In this document: positions 39,165 through 42,318 of the stretch, one piece after another | Numbering within the stretch: position 1 is the stretch's first letter | Layout of the letters: every line of letters begins with the position of its first letter | Assembly: GCA_031273825.1 (NCBI GenBank) | Contig: JAISRB010000041.1 | Location: 1-42,318 of the forward strand | Direction: 5' to 3' | Length of the DNA stretch: 42,318 nucleotides | Source of the DNA: Clostridiales bacterium | Lineage (GTDB): Bacteria; Bacillota; Clostridia; Christensenellales; JAISNN01 | Translations under genes and position numbers: made by a program | The notes under the pieces: model-generated | The model's database searches: none | The model's input: only the letters and a program-made list of their open reading frames with translations | Told to the model about the DNA's origin: nothing

Positions 39165-40067
39165 TTATTTTGAATTTTCTATAAATTCCAAAATGTCGCC
39201 GTATACCTCGTCCTTATTTATTTCGTTTATTATTTCGTGACGCGCGTCCCGATATAGCTTATATTTGATTTTTCTCAAACCGTTTTTGAGATACAAGCCG
39301 TATAACGCCTCGACAAACCTTCCGTTGCCGCCGACGGGGTCGGCCGAGCCGCTTACTATCATGACGGGCAAGTCCTTGTCTATCTTTGAGACGTTTTCGT
39401 CCTTTATCAGACGCTGCATAGCCGACAAAAACGAAACCTGAAAGCCGATTGACATGTCGTAGCCGCAAAGCTCGTCGCCGGTATAACGCTTGACGGCGGC
39501 GGCGTCGCGGCTAAGCCACGCGTTCTTTTGATTTTCGCTCTTAAACGGCTTGTCAAAAGCCCCGAAGGTCAGCTTTCCGATGAGCTTGGCGGGTTTTTTC
39601 GCGCTCAAAAAGGTCTTTTGCGCGCGGGCGATATAGCAGCCGATCTTCGCCAATAAATCGGCGCGCGCGGCCGAGCCGCTCAATATCGCGCATTTTATCG
39701 ACGGGCTGTTTTGGAGGTAGCCCTGAAGTATCATCGAGCCGTAGCTGTGCCCCAAAACCGATATCGGCAGGTCGTAGCGCGACGAAAGATAGGTCGTAAG
39801 CGAGAGATTGTCCTTTACGGTGTCCTCAAATACGTCGCCCTTTTCGTAGCCCCTTATCTCCGCGCCCTTGTGCGCCCTCTGCTCTAAGCCGGCGGCTATA
39901 TAGCCGTTTTGATTGAGAAATTTTGCGAAATCGTCATAACGTTCGACGTACTCCGCCATGCCGTGAATTATCTGCACGACTCCCTTTTGTTTTGCGCTTG
40001 CAACGTCGTCCCATATGACAAGCTCGCGTTCCGAGCCGTCAAAGGACGTCCATTTCTCGGTTTTCAT
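39165..40067 (-). CDS. alpha/beta hydrolase, monoacylglycerol-lipase/lysophospholipase-like
   Basis: 300 residues of the Hydrolase_4 group. The oxyanion region is IHGMAEYVERY, the nucleophile elbow GHSYGS (Ser108), the acid is Asp in SGSADPVGGNG, and the base His is in DARHEIINE. No signal peptide, so it is cytoplasmic. It likely cleaves lipid or short-chain esters. RBS GGAGGGAG. Likely co-transcribed with the permease downstream. Confidence 0.87.
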   Translation of the reverse strand: MKTEKWTSFDGSERELVIWDDVASAKQKGVVQIIHGMAEYVERYDDFAKFLNQNGYIAAGLEQRAHKGAEIRGYEKGDVFEDTVKDNLSLTTYLSSRYDLPISVLGHSYGSMILQGYLQNSPSIKCAILSGSAARADLLAKIGCYIARAQKTFLSAKKPAKLIGKLTFGAFDKPFKSENQKNAWLSRDAAAVKRYTGDELCGYDMSIGFQVSFLSAMQRLIKDENVSKIDKDLPVMIVSGSADPVGGNGRFVEALYGLYLKNGLRKIKYKLYRDARHEIINEINKDEVYGDILEFIENSK

Positions 40068-40167
40068 AATAATCTCCCTCCGCTTTTATTTGCCTACTAC
40101 GCTCTTTTTAGCCGGCGTCTTTATAGTTTATTATATATAAACGGCGCGGTTCTATTCCGCGTTTAAT

Positions 40168-42318
40168 TCACCTCAGCACGCCGCCGGTTTCGTTTTTTAC
40201 GCCGTTCAAAATAGCGTCGGTCGCGGCCTTTGCCTCGGCGTCGCTAAGCGTCCTGTCGCAAGACCTGAATACGAGAGACAGAGCCAGACTTTTTTTGCCC
40301 GGGGCTATCTGCTCGCCCTTAAACACGTCAAATATTTTGACGTCCTCGAGAAGGTCTTTGTCGGCGTATTTTTTTATGACCTCTACGACGTGCCCCGCCT
40401 CTACGCCGTCGTCTATTATTATTGCCACGTCGCGCTCTATCGACGGATATTTAGGCGCGGCGCGGAATTTTCTGATCGTCACGGCGTTTGTCAATATAAA
40501 ACCGGAGTCAAGCTCGGCGACGTATACCCTTTTGTCCTTTATGTTATAGTTTTTTAAAACGTCGGGGTGAACCTCGCCGAAGCTTCCTATTATTTCCGCT
40601 CCGTAATATACGTCCGCGCTCCTGCCGGGGTGCAAATAAGGTCTGCCGCTTCTTTTATATTCGACGGCTATGCCGAATATGTCGAAAATCGTCTCGATAA
40701 CTCCCTTTATCGAAAAGAAATCCTCGCCCTCGCCCGTCACGGCAAGGCCAAGCCTCGCTCTCTCGTCGGGCAATTCGGTGAGAGGAAGGCTTTTAGGCAG
40801 ATATACCGCCGAATTTTCAAACAGCCTGAGCGCGCCCGCGCCCTTGTTTATGTTATAAGCCGCCGCGTTGATGACGCTGTGAACCAGCGTCGTTCTCATG
40901 ACGGATAAATCCTCGCTAAGCGGATTGAGTATTTTTATGGCGGTTCTCAGCTTGTCGTCTAAGGCAAGTCCGAGATTGTCAAAGGCTTTTGCCGTCGTGA
41001 ACGAAAAGGAAATTATTTCGTTAAAGCCAAGCCCCGTAAGCGCGGTCTTTAGCTTTTCGGCGGTTTTTTGGGCTTGGCTCTTGCCGCCCCTCGTCTGACG
41101 CGCGTCGTCGAGCAGCGTCGGAACGATTTTGTCGTAGCCGTAAAGCCTTATGACCTCCTCGCTCAAATCGTTGACGTTTTGTATGTCCTCTCTGTATAGC
41201 GGAGCTTTGGCCGTCAATACGCCGTTTTTGTCTATGACCGTCTCTATCTCCAAAGAATTGAGTATAGCCGATATGTCCTTGTCGGGCACGGTTATTCCCA
41301 AAATGCCGTTTATTTTTTTTGTCGTCGTCGTTATGACGGTTTTTTGGGGCGGCTTGCCGAGCGAGTCTATAACGCCGCTCACCACCGTTCCGATTTTTAG
41401 TTGACAGACGAGAGACAACGCTCTTTTTAGCGCAAGCTCCTGACTCAAAAAGTCTATTCCCTTTTCGTAACGCGCCTGCGAGTCGCTCTTTAGGTTGAGA
41501 GCCTTTGACGTGACGCGTATGCTGTCGCGCTTAAAACGCGCCGACTCAAAGACTATTTGCGTAGTATCGCGGCTGATTCCGCTGTGCAGACCGCCCATTA
41601 TTCCGGCGACCGCGACGGGTTTTTTTGTGTCGGCAATGACGAGCATATCGTCCCTTAGGACGTTTAGCTTGCCGTCGAGAGATACTATCTCCTCGTCCTT
41701 CTCGGCGCGCCTGACGATAATTTTTGCGCCCTCTATGAGCCTCAAATCAAAGGCGTGCATGGGCTGTCCTATCTCGAACAAAATATAATTTGTTATGTCG
41801 ACTATGTTGTTTATGCTCTTTATTCCGACGCTTCTCAAGCGTTTTTTGATAAACGCGGGGCTTTCGGCGATTTTTACGTCCTTGACGAACGCCGCGCTGT
41901 AGCGCGGACACAAAACCCCGTCTTTGACCTCGACGCCGATATAGTCTCTTATGTCGCCGCCCTTTGCGCAGTCAAAGTCAAACAGCCTCCCGTCGAGCTT
42001 GAATTGCCGCCCGAGAGCCGCCGCCGTCTCGCGCGCAAGCCCTATTATGCTGTTGCAATCGGGTCTGTTCGGCGTCACCGCCACGTCTAACACTATATCG
42101 TCAAAGCCCAAAACGTCGTTTATATCGACGCCGACGGGCGTACCCTTAGGGAATATCAGCACGCCGTCGACCGACGCGCCGACGCAATCCGACTCGGTCA
42201 GAGCAAGCTCCGCGCCGCCGCAAAACATGCCCTTTGACGGCACGCCGCGAAAGACCGCGTCGCCGATTTCCTTGCCGTCCGGCAAAATCGCGCCGCAAAC
42301 GGCAAGCGGAACTATATC
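40168..42318 (-). CDS. pheT: phenylalanyl-tRNA synthetase beta subunit, partial
   Basis: The frame is open to the right window edge, so the first part (about 90 residues) is missing; 716 codons are visible. Seen parts: the end of the tRNA-binding OB domain (ILPDGKEIGDAVFRGVPSKGMFCGG), the B3/4 editing domain (NSIIGLARETAAALGR; NNIVDITNYILFEIGQPMHAFD), the B5 domain, the catalytic-like core (NPLSEDLSVMRTTLVHS), and the C-terminal FDX-ACB anticodon-binding domain (FRAAPKYPSIERDVAIIID). With PheS it charges tRNA-Phe. pheS should lie just outside the window. Confidence 0.95.
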   Translation of the reverse strand, partial: DIVPLAVCGAILPDGKEIGDAVFRGVPSKGMFCGGAELALTESDCVGASVDGVLIFPKGTPVGVDINDVLGFDDIVLDVAVTPNRPDCNSIIGLARETAAALGRQFKLDGRLFDFDCAKGGDIRDYIGVEVKDGVLCPRYSAAFVKDVKIAESPAFIKKRLRSVGIKSINNIVDITNYILFEIGQPMHAFDLRLIEGAKIIVRRAEKDEEIVSLDGKLNVLRDDMLVIADTKKPVAVAGIMGGLHSGISRDTTQIVFESARFKRDSIRVTSKALNLKSDSQARYEKGIDFLSQELALKRALSLVCQLKIGTVVSGVIDSLGKPPQKTVITTTTKKINGILGITVPDKDISAILNSLEIETVIDKNGVLTAKAPLYREDIQNVNDLSEEVIRLYGYDKIVPTLLDDARQTRGGKSQAQKTAEKLKTALTGLGFNEIISFSFTTAKAFDNLGLALDDKLRTAIKILNPLSEDLSVMRTTLVHSVINAAAYNINKGAGALRLFENSAVYLPKSLPLTELPDERARLGLAVTGEGEDFFSIKGVIETIFDIFGIAVEYKRSGRPYLHPGRSADVYYGAEIIGSFGEVHPDVLKNYNIKDKRVYVAELDSGFILTNAVTIRKFRAAPKYPSIERDVAIIIDDGVEAGHVVEVIKKYADKDLLEDVKIFDVFKGEQIAPGKKSLALSLVFRSCDRTLSDAEAKAATDAILNGVKNETGGVLR

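Overview
The window looks like chromosome from an uncultured strict anaerobe, most likely Clostridia-like (Bacillota). I base this on the class III ribonucleotide reductase with a radical-SAM activase, a CdaA-type c-di-AMP synthase, LexA, a spore-coat-style collagen-like protein and consensus sigma-A promoters. Most of it is mid-GC. The stretch from about 15.6 to 19.9 kb is clearly AT-rich and looks acquired. Species cannot be named from the sequence alone.

Region 1 (1-8511, all minus strand) is the most unusual part. From one strong promoter at 8483-8511 runs a tightly packed set: nifB, nifX, a nifH-type Fe protein, a CrtC/AttH-like lipocalin protein, a NifD-like subunit, a NifK-like subunit, a membrane M28 peptidase and a GPH sugar-type transporter that leaves the window. 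All six P-cluster cysteines are kept, and so is the cysteine at the FeMo-cofactor ligand position. Residues needed for N2 reduction are not. There is no nifE, nifN or nifV in view. This reads as a NifB-dependent nitrogenase-like reductase with an unknown substrate.

Region 2 (8590-15241) holds a collagen-like surface protein, then nrdG, nrdD with a fused thioredoxin-like domain, and trxB. The nrdD leader carries two NrdR boxes. Convergent to this is lexA, with a long leader containing a duplicated segment. A structured inverted repeat lies between trxB and lexA.

Region 3 (15315-19765) starts with tRNA-Ala(GGC) behind three tandem promoters. A 213-bp direct repeat, beginning inside the tRNA anticodon stem, recurs 2345 bp downstream, as expected for integration at a tRNA gene. 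Around it sit three RelB-type toxin-antitoxin modules (one with a frameshifted toxin), a vapD gene with two unknown small genes, and a long hairpin that would hide a ribosome-binding site in read-through transcripts. No integrase is visible.

Region 4 (19866-42318) is mostly ordinary chromosome: an acyl-CoA synthetase, an EF-G-like GTPase, a GH18-like secreted protein, a two-subunit fumarase/tartrate dehydratase, RlmD-type methyltransferase, aspartate kinase, a DUF1015 protein, CdaA, a secreted M28 peptidase, HolA, a short ComEC, a PflX-type radical SAM protein, a metal-exporter-like permease, an alpha/beta hydrolase and partial pheT. Four genes in the window have sigma-A promoters placed so that the mRNA would start at or within about 3 nt of the start codon (leaderless).
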